34,612 nucleotides of DNA. Origin: DATFWC01 sp045801465 (GTDB lineage: Bacteria; Pseudomonadota; Alphaproteobacteria; Rhizobiales; Xanthobacteraceae). A model generated the notes under the pieces. It was not told where the DNA came from and did not search any database. It worked only from the letters and a program-made list of their open reading frames with translations. The stretch is from positions 1 to 34,612 of the forward strand of contig JBJMSU010000143.1 in the NCBI GenBank assembly GCA_045801465.1, in the 5' to 3' direction. Shown here piece after piece: positions 15,643-23,535 of this stretch. The position numbers and the translations under genes were made by a program. Position 1 is the stretch's first letter. Each line of letters begins with the position of its first letter.

Positions 15643-17133
15643 TCACACCACCATCATCACCGGGTTCTCGATCAGGCGCTTGAACGCGCTCATGAGCTCG
15701 GCGCCGAGCGCGCCGTCCACCGCGCGGTGGTCGGTGGAGAGCGTCACCGTCATCAGGGTGGCGACCTCCACTTTCCCGTTTCGCACCACCGCCCTCTCCT
15801 CGCCGGTGCCGACCGCCAGGATGGTGGCGTGCGGCGGGTTGATGACGGCGGCGAAGTCCTTGATGCCATACATGCCGAGGTTCGAGACCGCGGTCGAGCC
15901 GCCCTGATATTCCTCCGGCTTGAGCTTGCGCGCCCGCGCGCGCGCCGCGAGATCCTTCATCTCGTTGGAGATCGCGGACAGCGATTTCGTCTCGGCATGG
16001 CGCACCACCGGGGTGATCAGCCCGCCCGGAATGGCCACCGCCACCGCAACGTCGGAAGCCTTGTGCTTGAGCAGCGCACTTTCGGTCCAGGTCATGTTGG
16101 CGTCCGGCACCCGTTGCAGCGCCAAGGCGAGCGCCTTGATGACGAAGTCGTTGACCGAGAGCTTCCACGCCGGCTTGCCGTCCTTGTCCTTTGGCGCCGC
16201 CGCGTTGATCTCCTCGCGCGCCGCCGCGAGCTTGCCGATGTCGCAGTCGATCGTGAGGTAGAAGTGCGGGATCGTCTGCTTCGCCTGCTGCAGGCGCTGC
16301 GCGATGATCTTCCGCATATTGTCGTGCGGCACGACCTCATAGGAGTCGGGCGCGAACAGCGCGCGGATCTTCTCGTCCGACGGCGCCGGGAGCGGGGCTG
16401 CCGCTGCGGCGGGCGCACCCGGAGCCCGCGCCGCCGCCGGCGCCAGGCCTTTGCCTTCCTTGGCGGCTGCGATGTCGCGGGCGATGACGCGGCCGTGCGG
16501 ACCCGAGCCCTGCACGCGCGCGACGTCGATACCGGCTTCCTTGGCGAGCCGCCGCGCCAGCGGCGAGGCAAAGATGCGCCCGCCCCCATTCGTACGCGGC
16601 GCGGCGTCGGTCGCCCCACCCGGTCGGCCTGCGGCCGACCACCCTCCCCCTGCGGGGGAGGGATGACGCGGGGATGAAGCTTGCTCCATCCCTCCCCCAC
16701 CGGGGGAGGGTGGCGCCGAAGGCGCCGGGCGGGGGGCAGCTTGCACAGTTGCGGCGGCTTGCTGCGGGGCGCTGGTCGGCTGGGCGCCGGTCTCGCCGCC
16801 ACTCTGATCGGGGGCGCGTTGCTGTTGGGTTTGCGGCTTGGGTGCCGCGCCGGTTTTTCCGGCGGCGGCCGCGGCGCCTTTGACGTCCTCGCCCTCGCCC
16901 GCCAGCACGGCGATGAGCTCGTTGACCGGCACGTCCGCGGTGCCCTCCGGCACCACGATTTTCGCCAGCACGCCCTCGTCGACCGCCTCCACCTCCATGG
17001 TCGCCTTGTCGGTCTCGATCTCGGCGATCACGTCGCCCGGCGCGACCTTGTCGCCCTCCTTCTTGAGCCACTTCGCCAGGTTGCCCTTCTCCATCGTGGG
17101 CGACAGCGCCGGCATGAGGATGTTGATGGGCAT
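15643..17133 (-). CDS. pdhC: PDH complex E2, dihydrolipoamide acetyltransferase
   Basis: A 496-residue E2 that carries acetyl groups from E1 to CoA. Domains in order: one lipoyl domain (1-78) with the modified lysine in EIETDKATMEVEAVDEG; a long Ala/Pro/Gly linker; a peripheral-subunit-binding domain (about 186-222: RIFASPLARRLAKEAGIDVA and GSGPHGRVIARDI); and the catalytic trimer-forming domain (about 265-496) ending with STDHRAVDGALGAELMSAFK, where His and Asp are catalytic. The linker from about residue 136 to 171 is translated from a four-hairpin palindromic repeat and reads as Gly/Pro/Ser-rich text (APPSPGGGGMEQASSPRHPS). This probably explains why the protein is longer than I would expect for the family. 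It is encoded after DUF5076 in the pdh operon. Confidence 0.95.
   Translation of the reverse strand: MPINILMPALSPTMEKGNLAKWLKKEGDKVAPGDVIAEIETDKATMEVEAVDEGVLAKIVVPEGTADVPVNELIAVLAGEGEDVKGAAAAAGKTGAAPKPQTQQQRAPDQSGGETGAQPTSAPQQAAATVQAAPRPAPSAPPSPGGGGMEQASSPRHPSPAGGGWSAAGRPGGATDAAPRTNGGGRIFASPLARRLAKEAGIDVARVQGSGPHGRVIARDIAAAKEGKGLAPAAARAPGAPAAAAAPLPAPSDEKIRALFAPDSYEVVPHDNMRKIIAQRLQQAKQTIPHFYLTIDCDIGKLAAAREEINAAAPKDKDGKPAWKLSVNDFVIKALALALQRVPDANMTWTESALLKHKASDVAVAVAIPGGLITPVVRHAETKSLSAISNEMKDLAARARARKLKPEEYQGGSTAVSNLGMYGIKDFAAVINPPHATILAVGTGEERAVVRNGKVEVATLMTVTLSTDHRAVDGALGAELMSAFKRLIENPVMMVV
16622..16726. repeat. Four-hairpin palindromic repeat inside the pdhC coding sequence
   Basis: Four perfect inverted repeats follow one another: GGTCGGCC/GGCCGACC (16622-16640), CCCTCCCCC/GGGGGAGGG (16642-16662), the same CCCTCCCCC/GGGGGAGGG again (16690-16710), and GGCGCC/GGCGCC (16712-16726), each with a 3-nt loop. 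The CCCTCCCCC-GGGGGAGGG pair is the kind of repeat usually found between genes in this group of bacteria. Here it is read through in frame and encodes part of the flexible E2 linker, where extra Gly/Pro/Ser residues should be tolerated. Confidence 0.8.
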
Positions 17134-17142
17134 GGCGGGGCG

Positions 17143-17457
17143 TCAGCTCAGCGCGCCGGTCGTGCCGGGATCGGTCGGCGCGTCCATTTCGGCCTCGAAG
17201 ATTCCGCGGATGCGGGCGAGCGTCTCCTCCTCCGGCATCTTCTTTTCGTTGGCATAGATGCGCGCGATATGGCGCGTGACGTCGGCGATCAGCATGCCCC
17301 AGGCCTCCGGATCGTCGAAGGCGCGACGCAGCGACACGTGCAGGCCGCCATCGACGATGACGGCGCGCAGGACCTCGATGCCGCCCTGCTCCATGGCGGC
17401 GGGCGGGATATGCAGCGCATCGAAGACGGGTACTTCTTTTTCGCGATCGGCGTTCAT
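17143..17457 (-). CDS. DUF5076 protein of the pdh operon
   Basis: A 104-residue soluble protein that I recognise as the DUF5076 type often found between pdhB and pdhC in Bradyrhizobium relatives. Characteristic text is PPAAMEQGGIEVLRAVIVDG, then LRRAFDDPEAWGMLIADVTR and HIARIYANEKKMPEEETLAR. No catalytic motif is apparent; it is a compact alpha/beta protein. The ATG at 17457 overlaps the pdhB stop (ATGA), and pdhC starts 9 nt after its end, so it is translationally embedded in the PDH operon and made in step with E1-beta. A role as an assembly or regulatory partner of PDH is inference from this position alone. Confidence 0.78.
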   Translation of the reverse strand: MNADREKEVPVFDALHIPPAAMEQGGIEVLRAVIVDGGLHVSLRRAFDDPEAWGMLIADVTRHIARIYANEKKMPEEETLARIRGIFEAEMDAPTDPGTTGALS

Positions 17458-18905
17458 CGGTAGCACACCGCCTTTGCGGCCTCGACGACTTCGGCGACCG
17501 AGGGCAGCGCCAGTTTCTCCAGATTGGCCGCATAGGGCATCGGCACGTCCTTGCCGGAGACGCGGGCGACCGGCGCATCGAGATAATCGAACGCCTGGTC
17601 CATGACGCGCGCGGCGATCTCGGCGCTGATGCCCGACTGCGGCCAGCCTTCCTCGACGGTGACGAGGCGGCCGGTCTTCTTCACCGACGCGATGATGGTG
17701 TCGCTGTCGAGGGGACGGAGCGTGCGCACGTCGATCACCTCGGCCTCGATCTGCTCCTTCGCCAGCTCCTCGGCGGCTTTCAGCGCATAGGTCATGCCGA
17801 TGGACCAGGCCACGATGGTGACGTCGTTGCCGGGCCGCGCGATTTTCGCCTTCCCGATCGGGACGAGATAATCGTCCAGCTTCGGCACCGGGAACGACTG
17901 GCCGTAGAGGATCTCGTTTTCGAGAAAAATGATCGGATTGGGGTCGCGGATCGCCGACTTGAGCAGACCCTTGAAGTCGGCGGCCGTATAGGGCGCGACC
18001 ACCTTGAGCCCGGGGACGTGACTGTACCAGGGGGAAAAGTCCTGGCTATGCTGGGCCGCGACCCGGGCGGCCGCGCCGTTGGGGCCGCGGAACACGATCG
18101 CGCACACCATCTGGCCGCCCGACATGTAGAGCGTCTTCGCCGCCGAGTTGATGATCTGGTCCATCGCCTGCATGGCGAAATTGAACGTCATGAACTCGAC
18201 GACCGGTTTCAAGCCCGCCATGGCGGCGCCGATGCCCAGCCCGGCAAAGCCGTGCTCGGTGATCGGCGTGTCGATCACCCGCTCCTTGCCGAACTCCTGT
18301 AAGAGGCCCTGGGTGACCTTGTAGGCGCCCTGATACTCCGCCACCTCCTCGCCCATCACGAAGACGTCCTTGTCGCGGCGCATCTCCTCGGCCATGGCGT
18401 CGCGCAGCGCCTCGCGCACCGTCATCGTCACCATCTCGGTGCCTTCCGGCACGTCCAGCTCGGGGACTGCCTGCGGTTTCGGCGGCGCGGCCGCGGCGGA
18501 TTTCGGCTGCGCCGGCGCGCGCGCCTCCTTTGGCGGTTGCTCCGCCGGAGGAGCGGACTCGGTTCCCTTCTGCTGCTGCTCGGGCCGCTCCTGGCGTGCG
18601 GGCGCCGCAGCCTTCGACGCCTTCGCAGCGCCGCCATCGCCGCTGATCGCCGAGGCATCTTCCCCTTCGGCCAGGATCATGGCGATCGGCGTGTTGACGG
18701 CGACGTCGGCGGTTCCTTCCGCCACCAGGATCTTGCCGAGCGTGCCTTCGTCCGCGGCTTCCACCTCCATGGTGGCTTTGTCGGTCTCGATCTCGGCGAT
18801 GATGTCGCCGGCCTTCACGGCATCGCCTTCCTGCTTCACCCACTTGGCGAGGTTGCCTTTCTCCATCGTGGGCGACAATGCGGGCATCAGGACTTGGATC
18901 GGCAT
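17454..18905 (-). CDS. pdhB: PDH complex E1 beta subunit with N-terminal lipoyl domain
   Basis: A 483-residue protein made of a lipoyl domain (1-78, modified lysine in EIETDKATMEVEAADEG), an Ala/Pro/Lys/Gln linker (about 85-150) and a transketolase-type E1-beta (about 155-483: MTVREALRDAMAEEMRRDKD, FVMGEEVAEYQGAYKVTQGL, TPITEHGFAGLGIGAAMAGL, then VIDVRTLRPLD). With PdhA it decarboxylates pyruvate using thiamine diphosphate. The lipoyl domain on E1-beta is characteristic of alphaproteobacterial PDH and is nearly the same as that on PdhC, pointing to an old duplication. Its stop overlaps the DUF5076 start, and a small membrane-protein gene separates it from pdhA. Confidence 0.95.
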   Translation of the reverse strand: MPIQVLMPALSPTMEKGNLAKWVKQEGDAVKAGDIIAEIETDKATMEVEAADEGTLGKILVAEGTADVAVNTPIAMILAEGEDASAISGDGGAAKASKAAAPARQERPEQQQKGTESAPPAEQPPKEARAPAQPKSAAAAPPKPQAVPELDVPEGTEMVTMTVREALRDAMAEEMRRDKDVFVMGEEVAEYQGAYKVTQGLLQEFGKERVIDTPITEHGFAGLGIGAAMAGLKPVVEFMTFNFAMQAMDQIINSAAKTLYMSGGQMVCAIVFRGPNGAAARVAAQHSQDFSPWYSHVPGLKVVAPYTAADFKGLLKSAIRDPNPIIFLENEILYGQSFPVPKLDDYLVPIGKAKIARPGNDVTIVAWSIGMTYALKAAEELAKEQIEAEVIDVRTLRPLDSDTIIASVKKTGRLVTVEEGWPQSGISAEIAARVMDQAFDYLDAPVARVSGKDVPMPYAANLEKLALPSVAEVVEAAKAVCYR

Positions 18906-18915
18906 GATCTAATCT

Positions 18916-19194
18916 TCATCTCGCAAAACGATGGAGGTTTGCCGCGGCCGACCAGGCGGCGGCCGCGATCATCAGACAGGCGATGAAGGCGACCAGCGCC
19001 TTGTTGAGACGCGCCGCCTGCTCGCCGGCGGCGCCTGTGAACCGGGTCATGACCAACGGCCACACCAGGACCGCGAGCCAGCGCCTGGGACGCCCGGCAG
19101 CGATGCGCGCCGAGAACACGGCGCCGGCAAGAAAACTCGCCAGCGCGCCCGCCAAGGCGAGCCAGGTAATGAAAGCTGCCGCGCCTGCCGCCAC
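18916..19194 (-). CDS. Small membrane protein between pdhA and pdhB
   Basis: A protein of about 92 residues with three hydrophobic segments: near the start (AGAAAFITWLALAGALASFL), a middle one (RRWLAVLVWPLVMTRFTG) and a C-terminal one (ALVAFIACLMIAAAAWSAAA). The chosen GTG start at 19194 has GAGG 8 nt upstream and avoids overlap with pdhA; an ATG at 19254 would overlap pdhA by about 50 nt and lacks a Shine-Dalgarno. Family not recognised. It is packed between pdhA (10 nt before) and pdhB (10 nt after), so it is certainly in the transcript. Start confidence is low; existence as a gene is moderately supported by spacing and composition. Confidence 0.6.
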   Translation of the reverse strand: MAAGAAAFITWLALAGALASFLAGAVFSARIAAGRPRRWLAVLVWPLVMTRFTGAAGEQAARLNKALVAFIACLMIAAAAWSAAANLHRFAR

Positions 19195-19204
19195 GGTTTG
19201 CGCC

Positions 19205-20263
19205 TCACCGGTAAACGTCTGTCCACAGCTCGGACGGATCGGGCTCAGGGTCATTGGTGGCGAACTCGGCCGCCTCGTTGACGATGTCGCGCACCCCGCC
19301 GTCGATCTTCTTCAATTCGTCTTCGCTCGCGAGCTTCTTCTCCAGGATGCGGTGGCGCACGCGCTCGATCGGGTCTTGTTCGGTGCGCACCTTCTGTACC
19401 TCCTCGCGCGTCCGATATTTCGCCGGGTCCGACATCGAGTGCCCGCGGTAGCGGTAGGTGAGCATTTCGAGGATATAGGGGCCCTCGCCTCGGCGGGCGC
19501 AGTTCACCGCCTTCTCGCCGGCAGCTTTCACGGCGCGCACGTCCATGCCGTCGACCTGCTCGCCCGGGATATTGAACGAGGCGCCGCGCTGCGACAGGTC
19601 GACGGTGGCCGACGAGCGCGCGATGGCGGTGCCCATGGCGTAGCGGTTGTTCTCGATGATGTAGACCACGGGCAGCTTCCACAGCTCCGCCATGTTGAAG
19701 CTTTCGTACACCTGGCCCTGATTGGTGGCGCCGTCGCCGAGATACGTGAGCGACACATTGTCGTTGCCGCGGTAGCGGTTGGCAAAGGCCAGCCCGGTGC
19801 CGAGCGGCACCTGCGCACCGACGATGCCGTGGCCGCCATAAAACCCCTTCTCGATGGAGAACATGTGCATGGAGCCGCCCTTGCCCTTGGAATAGCCGTG
19901 GCGGCGCCCGGTCAGCTCGGCCATGACGCCTTTCGGATCCATGCCGCAAGCAAGCATATGACCGTGGTCGCGGTAGCCGGTGATCACCTCGTCGCCGGGC
20001 TTGAGCACCATCTGCATCCCGACGACGACCGCTTCCTGGCCGATATAGAGATGACAGAACCCGCCGATCAGCCCCATCCCGTACATCTGACCGGCCTTCT
20101 CCTCGAACCGGCGGATCAGCAGCATGTCGCGGTAGGCTTTGAGCTCCTGCTCCTTGGCGAACTCGGCGGGCGGCGTCGCCTGGCCGGCAGCCGTGTCAGA
20201 CTCGGCGGCGGCGGGCGCGGCGGGGACGGCGGGCGCAGCTTGCTTCTTCTTGGCGACGGCCAT
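19205..20263 (-). CDS. pdhA: PDH complex E1 alpha subunit
   Basis: A 352-residue thiamine-diphosphate-dependent E1-alpha. After an Ala/Pro-rich leader of about 35 residues come LKAYRDMLLIRRFEEKAGQM, LYIGQEAVVVGMQMVLKPGD, the pyruvate-site region YRDHGHMLACGMDPKGVMAE, the GGSMHMF loop, and the ThDP-binding motif GDGATNQGQVYESFNMAELW ending in ENNRYAMGT. The phosphorylation-loop-like segment YRYRGHSMSDPAKYRTREEV is also present. It is the first gene of the pdhA-pdhB-pdhC block, preceded by about 230 bp that probably hold its promoter and contain a 7-bp inverted repeat. Confidence 0.96.
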   Translation of the reverse strand: MAVAKKKQAAPAVPAAPAAAESDTAAGQATPPAEFAKEQELKAYRDMLLIRRFEEKAGQMYGMGLIGGFCHLYIGQEAVVVGMQMVLKPGDEVITGYRDHGHMLACGMDPKGVMAELTGRRHGYSKGKGGSMHMFSIEKGFYGGHGIVGAQVPLGTGLAFANRYRGNDNVSLTYLGDGATNQGQVYESFNMAELWKLPVVYIIENNRYAMGTAIARSSATVDLSQRGASFNIPGEQVDGMDVRAVKAAGEKAVNCARRGEGPYILEMLTYRYRGHSMSDPAKYRTREEVQKVRTEQDPIERVRHRILEKKLASEDELKKIDGGVRDIVNEAAEFATNDPEPDPSELWTDVYR

Positions 20264-20326
20264 GATGGTCCTCGGGTCCTCAGGGAGCCTTCAGCGAATG
20301 ATCCGTGGTCTTAACGAAGAAGATGC

Positions 20327-20348
20327 ATTGCCGGCTCAAGTCGGCAAT
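20327..20348. promoter_or_regulatory. Inverted repeat upstream of pdhA (possible operator or leader hairpin)
   Basis: ATTGCCG (20327-20333) and CGGCAAT (20342-20348) are perfect 7-bp inverted repeats with an 8-nt loop, located about 65-85 nt before the pdhA start codon in the only sizeable gap of the pdh region (20264-20493). No other structured signal was seen in that gap. Function is inferred from position only. Confidence 0.3.
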
Positions 20349-20493
20349 GGCGAATTTTGTTCGCCCGGACCTGAGACAGATCAGATAGCTCAAATCGGGG
20401 AGCCGCGAAAGCGAGGGACCGTCGCTCGCAGCGACGCAGGCAAATCCCTGGTAAACACCATCGGAGGTGTCGGCGCGCAGCGGGATCGCGTTT

Positions 20494-20823
20494 TCAGCGT
20501 CGGCGCAGCACCAGCGTGACATCGCGCGGGTGCATGTAGTCGAGTTGCGCCCGGGCGCGCTCCTCCAGGAGGTCGGGGTCGACCGCGTTCGGCCGCAGCA
20601 GCGACACCCGGTGTTCCCAGGCGGCGTGCTCGTCCTTGAGCTCGGAAAGCTCGCGCGTCAGATCGGCGGCCTGCTGCACCAGATCGTGCTTCGCCTTCAG
20701 CCCGTGGTCGCCCGAATGGGCGTGCGCCCAGAAGTAACCGATGATCAACGCGGCCGCGATATAAAGACCGATCGTCCCCAGGACGGCGTGGGTGCGGCTG
20801 CGACTGATCATGCGGTGGCCCAT
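20494..20823 (-). CDS. ftsB: FtsB/DivIC-type septum formation initiator
   Basis: A protein of about 109 residues with a basic cytoplasmic N-terminus (ISRSRTHAV), one membrane helix (LGTIGLYIAAALIIGYFWAH) and a heptad-like coiled coil (GLKAKHDLVQQAADLTRELS, ELKDEHAAWEHRV), ending in the family's short conserved region (LRPNAVDPDLLEERARAQLD). FtsB/DivIC proteins join FtsL and FtsQ in the divisome. Candidate starts are 20823 (MGHRMISRS) and 20811 (MISRS); neither has a clear Shine-Dalgarno, and the frame open to 20919 adds an unlikely extension. The gene's place between eno and pdhA is the usual alphaproteobacterial arrangement, here interrupted by the divergent caspase-like gene. Confidence 0.88.
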   Translation of the reverse strand: MGHRMISRSRTHAVLGTIGLYIAAALIIGYFWAHAHSGDHGLKAKHDLVQQAADLTRELSELKDEHAAWEHRVSLLRPNAVDPDLLEERARAQLDYMHPRDVTLVLRRR

Positions 20824-21133
20824 GGCGCGAACATGCGCGGTCGGCGTTAACGGTGCTTTAACGAGGAGAACGTCACGTTCCTGCGTCGCAGGATGACTTG
20901 CACTCACGGAGCTTTTCAAAGTTGTCGCAGCGCATCAATTTGCGTGTTTGCGTGAGATCTACTGTCTCTGCCTTGGATTGGTCCAACATCTGTCTTGCAA
21001 GAGGCAAGAACGTCGTAAGAATACCACAGTTGGAGATCCTTGGCACATTGGCAAGAGTATCTTAATTATAGTGCTTGTAAAACGGCACTGCTTTCGGTAT
21101 GGGGCACCGAACACAAAAACAATGGGAGCGGAG
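20824..21133. other. Divergent intergenic region between ftsB and the caspase-like gene
   Basis: This 310-bp stretch is noticeably more AT-rich than its surroundings in its right half. It must hold the promoters for ftsB (leftward) and the caspase-like gene (rightward). The only recognisable signal is a weak sigma-70-like pair for the rightward gene. The open frame that extends the caspase-like protein back to 20948 encodes Cys/Arg-rich text with no family resemblance and is treated as non-coding. Confidence 0.5.
21040..21068 (+). promoter_or_regulatory. Possible sigma-70-type promoter for the caspase-like gene
   Basis: TTGGCA (21040-21045) and TAATTA (21063-21068) are separated by 17 bp, in an AT-rich patch about 65 nt before the start codon at 21134. 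Both hexamers are only partial matches to consensus, so this is tentative. Confidence 0.3.
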
Positions 21134-22045
21134 ATGTGGAAGGCAGCTTTGCCTGGGCTGATCGCGCTTGTCACCGTGGGTCTGTCCTTGGTTTCCGGCG
21201 AGGTCGTCAAGCGAGACAACGAACATAAGCCGATCCTCGCGCTGGCGCGGACCGGCGAGCCGGCCGCAGCGACAAAGGTTGCTTCCGACGTTCGGGCGTC
21301 CGACGCGCAGAAGGCGACGCCGCCCCGCGCAAATGGTCGTCCCGTTGCGCTCGTCATCGGCAATGCCGCCTATCCGGATGCCGGCCTCCCCCTCGCTCAG
21401 CCTGTGAACAATGCACGGGCGGTGGCCGCCGCGCTCAGGGAGCAGGGATTCGAGGTGGAGCTTGGCGAGAACCTCACCAAGCAGGGGACCGAAGACGCGT
21501 TCGCCGCGTTCAAGCGCAAAATCGAGCCCGGCTCTGCGGCACTCATCTTCTTCAGTGGTTTCGGCATCCAGACCGGGCGCCAGACCTATATGGTCCCGGT
21601 GAACGCCCATATCTGGAACGAGGCCGACGTCCGGCGTGCCGGCGTCAACGTCGAGCCGCTGCTGACCGAGATCGACGCCAAAGGCGCCGGCCACAAGCTC
21701 GTCGTCATCGATGCGTCGCGGCGTAACCCGTTCGAGCGCCGGTTCCGCGCCGTGTCCATGGGTCTTGCGGCGATCCACGCTCCCGATGACACGCTCGTGA
21801 TGTACGCGGCGGCGCCCGGCAAGGTGGTGAGCGACGGCGAGACCGAGGTCAGCCCGCTGATGGACGAGCTCGTCGCGCAGATCCGTGCCCCGGGCCAGAC
21901 CGCCGAGGAGGTCTTCAACCGAACGCGCCTCGCCATCTCCCGCGCGTCCAACCACGAGCAGGTGCCGTGGGTCTCCTCCTCGCTGGTCCAGGACTTCCCG
22001 TTCGCCCCCGCCGAGCCCGCCAAGTCGCAGCACAGCGCGCGGTAG
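21134..22045 (+). CDS. Caspase-fold (C14-like) protein lacking both catalytic residues
   Basis: A 303-residue protein: an N-terminal hydrophobic segment (WKAALPGLIALVTVGLSLVS, signal peptide or anchor), a variable stretch, then a caspase/metacaspase p20-like domain (about 68-290). Family landmarks are VALVIGNAAYPDAGLPLAQP, NNARAVAAALREQGFEVELG and the beta3/beta4 ends where the catalytic pair normally lies. The histidine motif SGHG reads SGFG (Phe143), and the cysteine motif DACR reads DASR (Ser195), so both members of the Cys-His dyad are gone. The fold is retained, so the protein is probably a non-proteolytic binding or scaffold protein. The ATG at 21134 has GGAG close upstream; 21122 is the alternative start. 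It is convergent with eno. Confidence 0.82.
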   Translation: MWKAALPGLIALVTVGLSLVSGEVVKRDNEHKPILALARTGEPAAATKVASDVRASDAQKATPPRANGRPVALVIGNAAYPDAGLPLAQPVNNARAVAAALREQGFEVELGENLTKQGTEDAFAAFKRKIEPGSAALIFFSGFGIQTGRQTYMVPVNAHIWNEADVRRAGVNVEPLLTEIDAKGAGHKLVVIDASRRNPFERRFRAVSMGLAAIHAPDDTLVMYAAAPGKVVSDGETEVSPLMDELVAQIRAPGQTAEEVFNRTRLAISRASNHEQVPWVSSSLVQDFPFAPAEPAKSQHSAR

Positions 22046-22054
22046 GCGTTTCGT

Positions 22055-22125
22055 AGCCCGCATAAGCGAAGCGACATGCGCGGGTCGGCCGACCCGGATT
22101 TCGACGTCATCCGGCCTACGGTCGC
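22055..22125. repeat. Degenerate palindromic repeat between caspase-like gene and eno
   Basis: The segment starts with GTAGCCCGCATAAGCGAAGC and ends with CCGGCCTACG, imperfect inverted ends of a kind common between genes in Bradyrhizobium relatives. At its centre is a perfect 16-bp palindrome, CGGGTCGGCCGACCCG (22081-22096). It fills the gap between two convergent genes and could act as a bidirectional terminator, although there is no T-run. Confidence 0.5.
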
Positions 22126-22127
22126 GT

Positions 22128-23411
22128 CTACCGCAGCGCCTTCAGGGCCGCTCTGCCGGCATAAGCTGCCTGCGGCCCCAGTGCCTCCTCGATACGCAGG
22201 AGCTGGTTGTATTTCGCGGTGCGGTCGGAGCGCGCGAGGGAACCGGTCTTGATCTGCCCGCAATTGGTGGCGACCGCGAGGTCGGCGATGGTCGCGTCCT
22301 CGGTCTCGCCCGAGCGATGCGACATCACCGCCGTGTAGCTCGCCTTGTGCGCCATCTCGACTGCGGCAAGCGTTTCCGTCAGCGAGCCGATCTGGTTCAC
22401 CTTCACCAGGATCGAGTTGGCGAGCCCGTGCATGATGCCCTCGGCGAGCCGCTTGACGTTGGTCACGAACAGGTCGTCGCCGACCAATTGGCACTTGTCG
22501 CCGAGGCGGCCGGTGAGGATCTTCCAGCCGTCGAAGTCGTCCTCCGCCATGCCGTCCTCGATGGAGACGATCGGGTAGCGCGACGCGAGGTCGGCCAGGT
22601 AGCGCGCCTGCTCGTCGCGCGAGCGCTTCCTTCCCTCCCCTTCATACTCATAGACGCCGTTGCGGAAGAACTCCGTCGCCGCGCAATCGAGCGCGAGCGC
22701 GACATTCTCGCCCGGCCGATAGCCGGCCGCTTCGATCGCCTTCATGACGAAATCGAGCGCGGCGTCGGCGGACGGCAGGTTGGGGGCGAAGCCGCCCTCG
22801 TCGCCCACATTGGTGTTGTGGCCGGCGTCCTTCAGCGCCTTCCGCAAGGTATGGAAGATTTCCGCGCCGAAGCGAAGCGCTTCGGCAAAGTTCGGCGCGC
22901 CGATCGGCATGATCATGAATTCCTGGAAGTCGATCGGGTTGTCGGCATGCACGCCGCCATTGACGATGTTCATCATCGGCACCGGGAGCACGCGCGCCGC
23001 CACGCCGCCCACATAGCGGTAGAGCGGCAGGCGGTTCGCCGCCGCCGCTGCCGTGGCGACGGCAAGCGAGACGCCGAGAATGGCGTTGGCGCCGAGGCGA
23101 GCCTTGTTGGGGGTGCCGTCGAGGGCGATCAGCGTCTCGTCGATCTTCACCTGAGCTTCCGCGTCCATGCCGCCGATCGCGTCGAAGATCTCGCCGTTGA
23201 CGGCATCGACCGCCTTGCGCACGCCCTTGCCCTGATATCGCGTCTTGTCGCCATCGCGCAGCTCGACCGCCTCGTGCGCGCCGGTCGACGCGCCGGATGG
23301 CACCGCGGCGCGGCCTCTCGCGCCATCCTCGAGCACCACGTCCACCTCGACGGTTGGGTTGCCGCGGCTGTCGAGGATTTCGCGGCCAATGATGTCGACG
23401 ATCGCAGTCAT
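22128..23411 (-). CDS. eno: Enolase
   Basis: A 427-residue glycolytic enzyme that interconverts 2-phosphoglycerate and phosphoenolpyruvate. Landmarks: MTAIVDIIGREILDSRGNPT at the start, VPSGASTGAHEAVELRDGD (with the mobile substrate loop), MMNIVNGGVHADNPIDFQEF, VGDEGGFAPNL, the metal ligands in IVSIEDGMAEDDFDGW, LVGDDLFVTN, the catalytic lysine region SILVKVNQIGSLTE and the signature MSHRSGETEDATIADLAVA. Length is standard and no residue looks altered. It is transcribed leftward, towards the caspase-like gene, and diverges from the PH-domain gene. Confidence 0.97.
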   Translation of the reverse strand: MTAIVDIIGREILDSRGNPTVEVDVVLEDGARGRAAVPSGASTGAHEAVELRDGDKTRYQGKGVRKAVDAVNGEIFDAIGGMDAEAQVKIDETLIALDGTPNKARLGANAILGVSLAVATAAAAANRLPLYRYVGGVAARVLPVPMMNIVNGGVHADNPIDFQEFMIMPIGAPNFAEALRFGAEIFHTLRKALKDAGHNTNVGDEGGFAPNLPSADAALDFVMKAIEAAGYRPGENVALALDCAATEFFRNGVYEYEGEGRKRSRDEQARYLADLASRYPIVSIEDGMAEDDFDGWKILTGRLGDKCQLVGDDLFVTNVKRLAEGIMHGLANSILVKVNQIGSLTETLAAVEMAHKASYTAVMSHRSGETEDATIADLAVATNCGQIKTGSLARSDRTAKYNQLLRIEEALGPQAAYAGRAALKALR

Positions 23412-23535
23412 GGCACCTCCGCGCGCCAGATCGGGGAGCGCCGGCGCGCCGGCTTTTACAGGATTCGCCGCCGCGGCGAAAAGGCCGGATGGCCCTCCCG
23501 ATCGAGGTAGGCTAAATGTCTAGCGGGAGCCGACG

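Noticed and set aside
20280..20522. An 80-residue minus-strand frame between ftsB and pdhA.
   Set aside because: It overlaps the end of ftsB by 29 bp, has no Shine-Dalgarno or recognisable motif, and occupies the expected pdhA promoter region.
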